Shown: in pieces, positions 1 to 6,762 of the stretch
Layout: each line of letters starts with the position of its first letter
Position numbering within the stretch: the first letter of the stretch is position 1
Source of the DNA: an uncultured Eubacteriales bacterium
Lineage (GTDB): Bacteria; Bacillota; Clostridia; Oscillospirales; CAG-272
Direction: 5' to 3'
Length of the DNA stretch: 13,706 nucleotides
Assembly (NCBI GenBank): GCA_900321265.1
Contig: ONVJ01000015.1
Location: 1 to 13,706, forward strand
Position numbers and translations under genes: made by a program
The notes under the pieces: model-generated
The model's database searches: none
What the model was told of the DNA's origin: nothing
The model's input: only the letters and a program-made list of their open reading frames with translations

Positions 1-1
1 G

Positions 2-79
2 CCGCATCCGAAATCGGTAATGAAGCCGTATGCCGTAAAAGATCTGTTAAACTGTCTTGAAAAGAAAGGAATGCTGTGA
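2..79 (+). CDS. C-terminal fragment of a probable HicA-type toxin (cut by window edge)
   Basis: Reading from base 2, an open frame of 25 codons runs to a TGA at 77-79; its beginning lies outside the window. The visible residues include a His-Pro pair followed by a basic amphipathic stretch (KPYAVKDLLNCLEKKGML). This resembles the order of elements at the end of HicA toxins, where a His-Pro region precedes a final helix. The TGA shares its last A with the ATG of the following hicB-like gene, the usual toxin-then-antitoxin order with translational coupling. HicA proteins are small double-stranded-RNA-binding-fold mRNA interferases. The catalytic His region cannot be assessed here. The call rests mainly on its position next to HicB and could be wrong if the partner is another small toxin. 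Confidence 0.45.
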   Translation, partial: PHPKSVMKPYAVKDLLNCLEKKGML

Positions 80-417
80 TGGACAACCTTTTAAAATACA
101 AAGGATATTATACCGTTATTCATTATTCCGCGGAAGACAAGGTGCTTTACGGCAAGATAGAGGATATCGACGATCTTGTCAGTTTCGAAAGTGAAAGCGC
201 GGAAGAGATCGAGAAGGAGTTTCACGACGCGGTAGACGACTATCTGGATTTTTGCGGCAGGATGAACAAGCTCCCCAATAAGCCGTTCAAGGGCTCGTTC
301 AATGTCCGCATCCCTCCGGAGCTGCACAGGGCGCTGGCAACCATGGCAACAACCGAAGGGATATCAATGAATCAGGCTGTTGTCAAAGCCATCGAACAAA
401 TGCTTAAATCGGTATAA
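79..417 (+). CDS. hicB: HicB-family antitoxin with ribbon-helix-helix domain
   Basis: A protein of 112 residues. Residues about 6-60 (YKGYYTVIHYS, then KVLYGKIEDI and an acidic helix with DAVDDYLDFC) match the HicB N-terminal fold that binds and neutralises HicA. Residues about 73-110 (FNVRIPPELHRALATMA, then GISMNQAVVKAIEQML) form a ribbon-helix-helix DNA-binding domain, so it is probably also the autorepressor of its operon. The ATG at 79 is chosen over a GTG at 76 because it overlaps the upstream TGA and sits 8 bases after AAAGGA (65-70). Its base composition is visibly more AT-rich than that of the following operon, which fits an acquired module. An intrinsic terminator follows immediately. 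Confidence 0.88.
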   Translation: MDNLLKYKGYYTVIHYSAEDKVLYGKIEDIDDLVSFESESAEEIEKEFHDAVDDYLDFCGRMNKLPNKPFKGSFNVRIPPELHRALATMATTEGISMNQAVVKAIEQMLKSV

Positions 418-432
418 AGCCAAAATCGACCA

Positions 433-469
433 TCGGGACTGCCGCTTTGACAGTCCCGAATTCTTTTTT
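433..469 (+). terminator. Intrinsic terminator after hicB
   Basis: A perfect 9-bp stem (TCGGGACTG at 433-441 with CAGTCCCGA at 451-459) encloses a 9-base loop and is followed by TTCTTTTTT. It starts 15 bases after the hicB stop and separates the toxin-antitoxin unit from the mscS operon. Confidence 0.85.
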
Positions 470-585
470 CGCCGCACGCCACGGAGAGCCGCTGACAACG
501 GTGCCGGCGTCACTGTCAAGCGGAACGAATTCGGATATGGCGGAGACCTCCTTGACAAGAGCCCCCGCCGCCTTCAGTTTTTCTC

Positions 586-614
586 TTTACTTTTACTTTA
601 TTTTTTGATATAAT
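586..614 (+). promoter_or_regulatory. Sigma-A-type promoter of the mscS operon
   Basis: TTTACT at 586-591, a 17-base spacer and a perfect TATAAT at 609-614 lie in a locally AT-rich stretch between the hicB terminator and mscS. The expected transcription start is near 621. That leaves a leader of about 65 bases before the likely mscS start. The preceding stretch 470-585 shows no convincing gene; a TTGACA at 552-557 there lacks a good -10 at the right distance. Confidence 0.75.
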
Positions 615-635
615 TTTATTTGTTGAGAAGGCCTA

Positions 636-652
636 CCGCCGGGCGCCGGCGG
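636..652 (+). other. GC-rich hairpin in the mscS 5' leader
   Basis: CCGCCG (636-641) pairs with CGGCGG (647-652) across a 5-base loop, about 15 bases after the predicted transcription start. It would be a strong hairpin near the 5' end of the operon mRNA and may stabilise the transcript. No known riboswitch class is recognised. Confidence 0.45.
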
Positions 653-685
653 AATCCTGAAAGAAGAAAGCGGGAAATAAGGAAA

Positions 686-1546
686 ATGGAAGAATTCATG
701 AACAAACTGATCGACCTCGGCACCACGTCGGGCGGCAGGATACTGCTTGCCCTCGCCGTAGTCGTCATCGGATTTCTGGTCATCAAACTGCTTTACAAGA
801 TCACCGTAAAGGCTCTCGGTAAGACGAAGCTCGACGAAAAAGCGGCGAGGATCATAGCCAAAGTGATCAAATTCGTCCTCTACATCGTCCTCGCTGTGGC
901 CGTGATCGAGATCCTGGGCGTTCCGATGACGAGCGTCGCGGCGCTGATCGCGTCGGGCGGACTCGCGGTAGGCCTCGCCTTCCAGGGTGCGCTGGCGAAC
1001 CTCGCCGGCGGATTTCTCATCCTCATCTTCAGGCCCTTCAAGATCGGCGATTACATCGACGCCGCCGGCGCCGAGGGCATCGTCAGAGAGATCAGCATAT
1101 TCTACACGAAGCTCATAACCCTTGACAACCGCCTCGTCCTCATCCCCAACGGCGATCTCATGAGCGGCAACGTTACCAACCTCACCGCCGAGAAGATCCG
1201 CCGGATCGATCTCGATTTCAAGATCACGAACGACATCGATCAGGAGCTTGTCAAATCGGTGCTCCTCGGCGCGGCGTCGGCATCACCCGGGGTCCTTTCA
1301 GAGCCCGAGCCCTTCGCACGCCTGACCGCCGTCGACGACGACACCTACATCTTCACCGTCCGCGCCTGGTGCGAGACGCCCGGATACTGGGACGTCCGCT
1401 TCGATCTCATTGAGAACTGCAGCAAGGCGCTTGCCGAAAACGGCATAGACGATCCCGAGGAGCGCATCGCCGTCAGACTCGTCAGCGAAGAAAAAGATGA
1501 GGAAGAGGAAGAAGACGAGAAAGAAGAGGAGGAAGAGAAAGAATGA
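686..1546 (+). CDS. mscS: Small-conductance mechanosensitive channel, MscS family
   Basis: From the ATG at 686 the protein is 286 residues, the classic MscS length. Transmembrane helices lie near residues 15-35 and 56-78. They are followed by the pore-lining TM3 (SVAALIASGGLAVGLAFQGA), rich in Gly/Ala, then the cytoplasmic beta domain with FRPFKIGDYI and the conserved IPNGDLMSGNVTN motif. The channel opens under membrane tension to release solutes during osmotic downshock. The frame is open back to a TTG at 620, but that TTG lies at the predicted transcription start. ATG 686 or ATG 698 is therefore more likely; neither has an ideal ribosome site (AAGGA is only 2 bases before 686, GGAAG is 5 before 698). 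The last 20 or so residues are almost only Glu, Asp and Lys, an unusual acidic tail. The stop overlaps the next gene as ATGA. Confidence 0.92.
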   Translation: MEEFMNKLIDLGTTSGGRILLALAVVVIGFLVIKLLYKITVKALGKTKLDEKAARIIAKVIKFVLYIVLAVAVIEILGVPMTSVAALIASGGLAVGLAFQGALANLAGGFLILIFRPFKIGDYIDAAGAEGIVREISIFYTKLITLDNRLVLIPNGDLMSGNVTNLTAEKIRRIDLDFKITNDIDQELVKSVLLGAASASPGVLSEPEPFARLTAVDDDTYIFTVRAWCETPGYWDVRFDLIENCSKALAENGIDDPEERIAVRLVSEEKDEEEEEDEKEEEEEKE

Positions 1547-2139
1547 AAGGCGACGTCAGAAACGGCATCCCCGCCCCCGGCTTTTCCGACAGGGCGAACG
1601 ACCCCGAGATCCTGGCCGGACTGAAGAAGAACAGGAAGGCAGCCGTCGGCTGCGGCTTCATCCTCGTCCCGCTCCCGCTTATCGGCTTTATCCTGTACAG
1701 CGTCTTCAGCGACAAAATGGAGATCCGTAAAGCCGTCATGTTCGGCGGCATCGTCTCGGCCGTCTTCTTTGTATTTGCTCTGATCGGGGCGGTAAAGAAC
1801 CGCGCCGCGAAGGAATACGACGCGACCGTCATCGACAAACACTCGGAATGGGTAGACCGGCGCAACGGCGGCAACGACAAGAGCTACACGAGGTACACCA
1901 CCGTCGTCCGCACGACCGACGGGAAGAAGAAGAACATCGTCGAGAACTCAGGCTCTCCCCTTCAGGCATACGAATATCTCAACGTGGGCGACAGCTTCAG
2001 ATACCATCCGCGCTTCGCCTTCCCATACGAGCTTTACGACAAATCCCGGGCGCCATATCTCGGCTGCGCCGTCTGCGGGACCAAAAACGCCGTCTCCGAC
2101 GACCGCTGCGGCAAATGCAAGGCTCCTCTGCTGAAATAA
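1543..2139 (+). CDS. Two-helix membrane protein with DUF3592-like domain and C-terminal zinc ribbon
   Basis: A protein of 198 residues. After a soluble N-terminus, two hydrophobic helices (about 33-55 and 64-84) are joined by a short charged turn. A beta-rich domain follows (YDATVIDKHSEW, YTTVVRTTDGKKKNIVEN, LNVGDSFRYHPRF), resembling the DUF3592 class of small membrane proteins. The C-terminus is a clear rubredoxin-like zinc ribbon with Cys175, Cys178, Cys189 and Cys192 (CAVCG and CGKCK). Its start overlaps the mscS stop by 4 bases. The ribosome site AGGAGG (1527-1532) lies inside the acidic-tail codons of mscS, so the two are probably translated together. The biochemical role is unknown; coupling to MscS suggests an envelope function. 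Confidence 0.75.
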   Translation: MKGDVRNGIPAPGFSDRANDPEILAGLKKNRKAAVGCGFILVPLPLIGFILYSVFSDKMEIRKAVMFGGIVSAVFFVFALIGAVKNRAAKEYDATVIDKHSEWVDRRNGGNDKSYTRYTTVVRTTDGKKKNIVENSGSPLQAYEYLNVGDSFRYHPRFAFPYELYDKSRAPYLGCAVCGTKNAVSDDRCGKCKAPLLK

Positions 2140-2186
2140 ACCCGACATTTTTATAAATCATTTGAAAGGGAGCTGAATCACCCGTC

Positions 2187-3113
2187 ATGAAAAAGCTCAT
2201 CAAACCGGCACCTCTTCGCAAAGGACAGACGATAGGGATCATCGCGCCCTGCAACGGGATGTCGGAAGCCGGCATCGCTCCGGCGGTGGAAGCCATAAGA
2301 TCCCTCGGATTCGAAGTAAAACTCGGCGAACACGTCTTCTCACGCACCGACGGATACGGCGGCAGCGCCGAGGAGCGCGCATCCGACTTCAACTCGATGA
2401 TCGCCGACGATTCGGTCTCGATGCTCCTCTTCCCCGGAGGCGAGATCGCGATCGAGATCCTCCCACTCATCGACTATGAGGCAATAAAGAAGCACCCCAA
2501 GATCATCTGCAGCTACAGCGACGGGACCTTCCCGGTCGAGGCCGTCCACAGCATGACGGGGCTCGTCACCTTCTACGGCGGCTCGACCAGGACCTTCGAT
2601 CCGGTCACCGAGTACAATTTCGCCCGCTTCACCGACCGTCTCATCACCGGCACGACAGAATACGTAAAGGCCTCCGAATGGAGGACCGTCTGCCCGGGAA
2701 GAGCCGAGGGCGTCATCGCCGCCGGATATCTCGCGAACTACGACACCCTCCTCCGCTCTGATTACTATTCGGTACCGGACGAGGACTGCATACTCGTCAT
2801 CGAGGACCACGAAAAGTTCTCCGACACGCGCATCGTCTCGAGGTGGCTGAACGACATGATCCAGAAGGGCGCCTTCGAGCGCGCGACCGGCCTCATATTC
2901 GGGCACTACACGTCGGATCCCGATAAGCTTGAAAAGCTCTTCGCCGTCCTCCGCCGCATCGGCGAGAAGATGGGGATCCCCGTCGTTTACACCGACGATT
3001 TCGGCCACGGCGCCAACATGTCGATCTTCCCGGTCGGCATCAGGGCCGCCTTCGACACCGCCGACGGAAGCTTCAGGATGTTCGAGGCGGGGGTCGACAC
3101 TTCGATATGCTGA
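2187..3113 (+). CDS. ldcA: LD-carboxypeptidase (peptidase S66, muramoyltetrapeptide carboxypeptidase)
   Basis: A protein of 308 residues, the usual length of the family. It opens with KPAPLRKGQTIGIIAP, the standard S66 N-terminus. The catalytic triad is visible in order and spacing: Ser111 in SYSD, Glu206 in VIEDHE and His274 in DFGHGA (compare Ser115/Glu217/His285 of the Pseudomonas enzyme). S66 enzymes remove the terminal D-alanine from murein tetrapeptides in the cytoplasm during cell-wall recycling; some relatives instead hydrolyse microcin-C-type conjugates. No signal peptide is seen, in keeping with a cytoplasmic location. Two family positions differ: the usual RGGYG reads PGGEI (83-87), and the Gly before Tyr-Ser-Asp is Ser. 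Substrate preference may therefore differ. It is separated by 47 bases from the previous gene and has GGGAG about 14 bases upstream; its end overlaps the next gene by 7 bases. Confidence 0.9.
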   Translation: MKKLIKPAPLRKGQTIGIIAPCNGMSEAGIAPAVEAIRSLGFEVKLGEHVFSRTDGYGGSAEERASDFNSMIADDSVSMLLFPGGEIAIEILPLIDYEAIKKHPKIICSYSDGTFPVEAVHSMTGLVTFYGGSTRTFDPVTEYNFARFTDRLITGTTEYVKASEWRTVCPGRAEGVIAAGYLANYDTLLRSDYYSVPDEDCILVIEDHEKFSDTRIVSRWLNDMIQKGAFERATGLIFGHYTSDPDKLEKLFAVLRRIGEKMGIPVVYTDDFGHGANMSIFPVGIRAAFDTADGSFRMFEAGVDTSIC

Positions 3114-4639
3114 AAGAACTGCTTAAAGAACTTAAAAAAGCGGCATTTTCGGTGCTGCCGATATACATACTCGTCATACTGCTGGCCCTCACCGGCCTCG
3201 CCCCTCTCTCGGGATATGAGATACTGACCTTCTCGGTATCCACACTGCTTGCCGCCGCCGGCATCGGCCTCTTCAGCTTCGGCGCCGACCGCGCGATGAC
3301 ACCGATCGGAAAGAAGGTCGGCCGCGGGATCACGAAGCAGGGCAGGATATGGGTGCTGCTGACCGTCGTGTTCATTTTCGGCTTCTTCATCACCGCCGCC
3401 GAGCCCGACCTCGCCGTGCTGGCGGGCCAGACGGCCTCGGTGATCGGACGCCGGGCCCTCATCTTCTCGATCAGCGCCGGAGTCGCCATCTTTCTGCTGC
3501 TGGCGGTCATGAAGATCGTCAAAAAGACAGATCTCATCCGGCTTCTCGGCGTGATCTACACCGCCGTCTTCGGCATTCTCTGCCTGCTCGTCTTCAGGGG
3601 AGAGGAAAAGGTCGCCGCTCTCTGCTTCGATTCTGGCGGCGTGACCACCGGACCGATGACCGTCCCATTCCTGATGGCGCTGGGCGCCGGCGTCGCGTCG
3701 GTGCTCTCGCAGAAGAAGGAAAAGGACGCCTCATTCGGCTTCATCGCCTTTTCCTCCGCCGGCCCGGTGCTCGTCATGCTCCTCATCATGCTCTTCTCGA
3801 AGGGCTCTCCCGAATATGAGCTTGCCGACTATTCGACCGGCACCGGCTTCGGGGCAAGGCTGCTGTCGGCGCTTGCCGAAAAGTTCTCCGACGTCGGTGT
3901 CGCCGTGGCCGTCATCGCCGTCTGCTTCGTCGTCATCGACATCATCTTCATAAGGTCGGGATGGCGCAGGGTAGTCCAGCTCCTCCTCGGGCTGGGATTC
4001 GTCCTTGCCGGGCTCGTTCTCTTCCTCGCGGCGATCGACTGCTCCTACATGGCGGTCGGTTTCGGGATCGGGACCGCTCTCGCCGGGAAACCCGCACCCT
4101 GGGCGGTCATTCTCTGCTTCGTCTTCGGCGCGCTTACCGTCATAGCCGAGCCGGCGATCTCGATCCTCATCTCTCAGGTCGAGGAGATCACCAACGGCAC
4201 CGTCAGACGCCGGCCGATGCTTGCCGCTCTCGTTTTCGGAGTCGGCTCCGCCATCGCCGCCGCCGCGCTGCGGATCTATTTCTCATTCTCGATCCTCTAC
4301 ATCCTGATACCCGGATACACCCTCTGCTTTATCCTTTCCTTCATGATCCCGAGGATCTATACCGCCATCGCCTTTGACGCGGGCGGAGTCGCGTCGGGCC
4401 CGCTGACCTCCTCCTTCATACTGCCCCTCGTACTGGGGCTCTGCTCGGAGGCGGCGGGACCGGGATCGATCCTGTCGCAGGGCTTCGGTGTCGTCGCTCT
4501 CGTCGCGCTCAGCCCGATACTCTCGATCGAGATCCTCGGCTTCGTCTCGAGGCGCCGGGCGATCAGCCGCTCAAGAAAGAACATCAAAAAAATCCTGGAA
4601 GGGGAGGATGACAAGCTTATTGTCTTTGACGCGTCATGA
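3107..4639 (+). CDS. DUF1538 integral membrane protein with two duplicated halves (putative transporter)
   Basis: A protein of 510 residues, mostly hydrophobic helices. Two signature elements occur twice in the same register. AEPDLAVL at 98-105 recurs as AEPAISIL at 347-354. The FDSGGVTTGPMT element at 174 recurs as FDAGGVASGPLT at 423. Both pairs are 249 residues apart, so the protein is an internal duplication, as in many secondary transporters. The re-entrant-looking Gly/Pro-rich FD(S/A)GGV elements and the conserved Ala-Glu-Pro motifs are plausible substrate or ion sites, which is inference. A basic tail follows the last helix. The ATG at 3107 lies inside the end of the LD-carboxypeptidase gene. 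The stop overlaps the first PII-like gene as ATGA. The adjacent PII-like genes suggest that its activity is controlled by a cytoplasmic nucleotide-sensing partner, as AmtB is by GlnK. Confidence 0.88.
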   Translation: MLKELLKELKKAAFSVLPIYILVILLALTGLAPLSGYEILTFSVSTLLAAAGIGLFSFGADRAMTPIGKKVGRGITKQGRIWVLLTVVFIFGFFITAAEPDLAVLAGQTASVIGRRALIFSISAGVAIFLLLAVMKIVKKTDLIRLLGVIYTAVFGILCLLVFRGEEKVAALCFDSGGVTTGPMTVPFLMALGAGVASVLSQKKEKDASFGFIAFSSAGPVLVMLLIMLFSKGSPEYELADYSTGTGFGARLLSALAEKFSDVGVAVAVIAVCFVVIDIIFIRSGWRRVVQLLLGLGFVLAGLVLFLAAIDCSYMAVGFGIGTALAGKPAPWAVILCFVFGALTVIAEPAISILISQVEEITNGTVRRRPMLAALVFGVGSAIAAAALRIYFSFSILYILIPGYTLCFILSFMIPRIYTAIAFDAGGVASGPLTSSFILPLVLGLCSEAAGPGSILSQGFGVVALVALSPILSIEILGFVSRRRAISRSRKNIKKILEGEDDKLIVFDAS

Positions 4640-4971
4640 AGGGAAGCGATCACGGCCTTGAGCCTCTGGAGATGCTCGTCATCATCACCCCGAAGAACCG
4701 GCGCTTCGTCACCGCCGACATGCTTGAGAGATTCGGCGTCACGGCGTGTATGTCGACTGTCGGCAGGGGCACCGGAGAGGGATACGCCTCGAAGGACGTC
4801 ACCTTCTGCGTGATCAAGCGGAGAAAAATAAAAGACGCCATGCTCGAGCTTGAGGACAAGTTTCTCAGGCGCATGGGGAATCAGTTCATGGCATACACCG
4901 TGCCGCTCGAGTCGGTCATGGGTGTCACGCCCTATATGTTCATCTCGGGGGAAGGATTAAAGTTAAAATGA
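4636..4971 (+). CDS. PII-like signalling protein, first of a tandem pair
   Basis: A protein of 111 residues with the beta-alpha-beta pattern of the PII superfamily: a first strand (LEMLVIITP), a helix (FVTADMLERFGV), then a second strand with the glycine-rich segment STVGRGTGEGYA, the place where PII proteins bind the nucleotide. Compared with GlnB/GlnK the region corresponding to the T-loop is very short, and no Tyr51-type uridylylation segment is evident. Start and stop both use ATGA overlaps, with the DUF1538 gene upstream and the second PII-like gene downstream. No clear ribosome site precedes ATG 4636, so translation probably depends on reinitiation. An internal ATG at 4672 is an alternative that would remove 12 residues. 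Likely role: cytoplasmic regulator of the DUF1538 protein. Confidence 0.75.
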   Translation: MKGSDHGLEPLEMLVIITPKNRRFVTADMLERFGVTACMSTVGRGTGEGYASKDVTFCVIKRRKIKDAMLELEDKFLRRMGNQFMAYTVPLESVMGVTPYMFISGEGLKLK

Positions 4972-5384
4972 CCGAACTGTCAAATATTATCGCTGTTGTC
5001 GGCGCCGATTACTCGGACAGCGTGATGATGATCGCGAAAAAGCACGGCGCACGCGGGGGAACGGTGATCGGCGCCAGCGGCAGCGTCGACGAAAAGGCGG
5101 CGAAGCTCTACGGAGTCGACGTCCGGCCCGACAGGGAGATCGTCATGCTGCTGGTAAAGACCGATCTGTGCGAGGCGATCCTGCGCGATCTCTATGCCGA
5201 ACTCGGCCTTTCCAGCCCCGCCTGCGGCATTTTCTTCACGATGAAGGTGACCGCGGCGTCGGAGAACCTGCTCAAGCAGTATGAAGAACAGCCTGCCGAC
5301 GACTCCGCCTCGGGTGACGCCGACGGATCGGGCGAAGGCAAGCGGGACAACGTCCAGAAGGAAAACGCGAATGACATCTCCTGA
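4968..5384 (+). CDS. PII-like signalling protein, second of a tandem pair
   Basis: A protein of 138 residues. The core (IIAVVGADYSDSVMMIAKKH, then GARGGTVIGASGS, then DREIVMLLVKTDLCEAIL, then CGIFFTMKV) follows the PII fold closely; GARGGTVI is the familiar second-strand motif. The loop between strands 2 and 3 (about 20 residues, SVDEKAAKLYGVDVRP) is shorter than and different from the GlnB T-loop. Residues from about 112 onward form a polar Asp/Ser/Gly/Lys-rich tail that is probably disordered. AAGGA lies 11 bases before the ATG, and the start overlaps the previous gene by 4 bases. With two non-identical PII-like subunits made from adjacent genes, a heterotrimer or two separate sensors are both possible. 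Confidence 0.8.
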   Translation: MTELSNIIAVVGADYSDSVMMIAKKHGARGGTVIGASGSVDEKAAKLYGVDVRPDREIVMLLVKTDLCEAILRDLYAELGLSSPACGIFFTMKVTAASENLLKQYEEQPADDSASGDADGSGEGKRDNVQKENANDIS

Positions 5385-6699
5385 CAGAAAACGCGAGGCC
5401 GGCGTCATGATCGACGCCGGCAGAAAATACTTCAGACCCGAGACGCTCGCGCGCCTCATAGGCGTCATCGCCGATCTCGGGCTCAACACCCTGCAGCTGC
5501 ATTTTTCTGAGGACATGGGTCTCGGGCTCGACTGCCCCGCATATCCCTGGCTCGCGGGCCGCGACGGCATCCTCTGCACGCAGGGAAAGGTCGGTACCGT
5601 CTTCCCCGACACCGGCTTTCTGACAGTCCCGGAGCTGACCGATCTTTTGTCGCTGGCCGCTTCGAAGGGGATAAACGTCATACCCTCGCTCGATTCGCCC
5701 GGACATCTCAACTACACCGTCAAGCGCTTCCACGACCGCGTCGCCGAGAAGGGATCGGTCGCGTTCGGATATGGAGAAGACCTGTACGAGGTGTATACCG
5801 ACGGAGGTCTCTACGGCTTCAGAAAGAACGGGAAAGAACTGAATCTTCCCGCGGAGACATCCGGCGTTTACGGGATCGGCAGCTACTTCCTGACCGGCGG
5901 GGTCGCCGGCAGGGTGCAGGGGACCAACAACCATTCGTATTCGAGAGGGATCGATCTTTCGAACGAAGTCGCCTCCGCTTTCCAAAAAAGCGTGATCGGC
6001 AGCTACGCAAATCTCTTTTACGCGCTCGGCTGCCGCGACATCGACGTCGGGGGAGACGAGCTCCTCGGGTTCCGCCCCGCCGTCGTCGATCTGTCGGTAC
6101 TCACGAGATGGAACCAGCTCGACAGCTGGCGGGAGGCGGCAGTCAGGAAGAGCGGTCTATCGACCGCCGTCGCCTACGACCTCTTCGTCATCTGGATGAA
6201 TTCTCTCATGGCAATGATGAAGGATATCGGCTACCGGTCGGTCAGGATCTGGAACGACGAGTTCAGACGGACCTTCGACACCGGCTGGACACCCGATCCC
6301 GCGGCGCACGTGCAGTTTGATCCCTCCTTCACCGTCCAGTACTGGTCGTCGAAGCCGAATTACGAATCTCCGGCTTCTCTCGCGAGAGCCGGATACCGGC
6401 TGATAAACGCCGACTCGGTCCATTCCTACTACGTGCTTATAACGAAGGCAAGATCAAATCCTCCCGAATCCTACACGAAGGTCACGCCCGAAGCTATAAC
6501 CGCCGAGTGGGATCCCTTCCGATTCGGCACAGGAGAGGGAGAGTGGGATCTTTCTGAGGGCGGCGAAAGAGCCGCCGTCGCCGGAGCCATCTTCTGCGAC
6601 TGGAACGACTGTCCGACGCTCAGGACCGACAGGGAGGTCGTCGACGAGATGATCCCGCTTCTTGAGGCCTGGTCGAAAAAAGCCCTCGGAACAATCTGA
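5371..6699 (+). CDS. GH20-type beta-N-acetylhexosaminidase-like glycoside hydrolase, cytoplasmic
   Basis: From the ATG at 5371 the protein is 442 residues. The frame is open from 5281, but AAGGA at 5358-5362 lies 8 bases before 5371 and the residues before it look like shadow sequence. GH20 landmarks are GVMIDAGRKYF (11-21), the LQLHFSEDMGLGL strand (41-53), PSLDSPGH (105-112) and DIDVGGDEL, with the catalytic Asp229-Glu230 pair. GH20 enzymes use the substrate N-acetyl group as nucleophile and release GlcNAc, GalNAc or lacto-N-biose units. There is no signal peptide and no separate GH20b N-terminal domain, so it acts in the cytoplasm on imported or recycled sugars. The gene overlaps the second PII-like gene by 14 bases. 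Its position behind an LD-carboxypeptidase suggests a link to cell-wall or host-glycan recycling, which is inference. Confidence 0.85.
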   Translation: MTSPDRKREAGVMIDAGRKYFRPETLARLIGVIADLGLNTLQLHFSEDMGLGLDCPAYPWLAGRDGILCTQGKVGTVFPDTGFLTVPELTDLLSLAASKGINVIPSLDSPGHLNYTVKRFHDRVAEKGSVAFGYGEDLYEVYTDGGLYGFRKNGKELNLPAETSGVYGIGSYFLTGGVAGRVQGTNNHSYSRGIDLSNEVASAFQKSVIGSYANLFYALGCRDIDVGGDELLGFRPAVVDLSVLTRWNQLDSWREAAVRKSGLSTAVAYDLFVIWMNSLMAMMKDIGYRSVRIWNDEFRRTFDTGWTPDPAAHVQFDPSFTVQYWSSKPNYESPASLARAGYRLINADSVHSYYVLITKARSNPPESYTKVTPEAITAEWDPFRFGTGEGEWDLSEGGERAAVAGAIFCDWNDCPTLRTDREVVDEMIPLLEAWSKKALGTI

Positions 6700-6762
6700 G
6701 CGCCGCCGCCCGGAAAAAAGCAAAACAGCGCGCGTTTTTTACCCGCGCTTCTGAAAAATGAT

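Noticed and set aside
620..685. TTG start at 620 for the MscS protein
   Set aside because: It coincides with the predicted transcription start (TATAAT at 609-614) and would add 22 basic residues that fit no MscS N-terminus; ATG 686 gives the usual family length.
1345..1842. Minus-strand frame with a poly-serine run opposite the MscS tail
   Set aside because: The serine run is simply the complement of the Glu/Lys-rich codons of the acidic tail.
2140..2186. TATAAA at 2152-2157 as a promoter for the LD-carboxypeptidase gene
   Set aside because: No acceptable -35 lies 16-18 bases upstream; read-through from the mscS promoter is simpler.
6700..6762. Intrinsic terminator between GH20 and the lipoprotein
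   Set aside because: AGCGCG/CGCGCT can pair, but the T-run is in the loop and nothing T-rich follows the stem.
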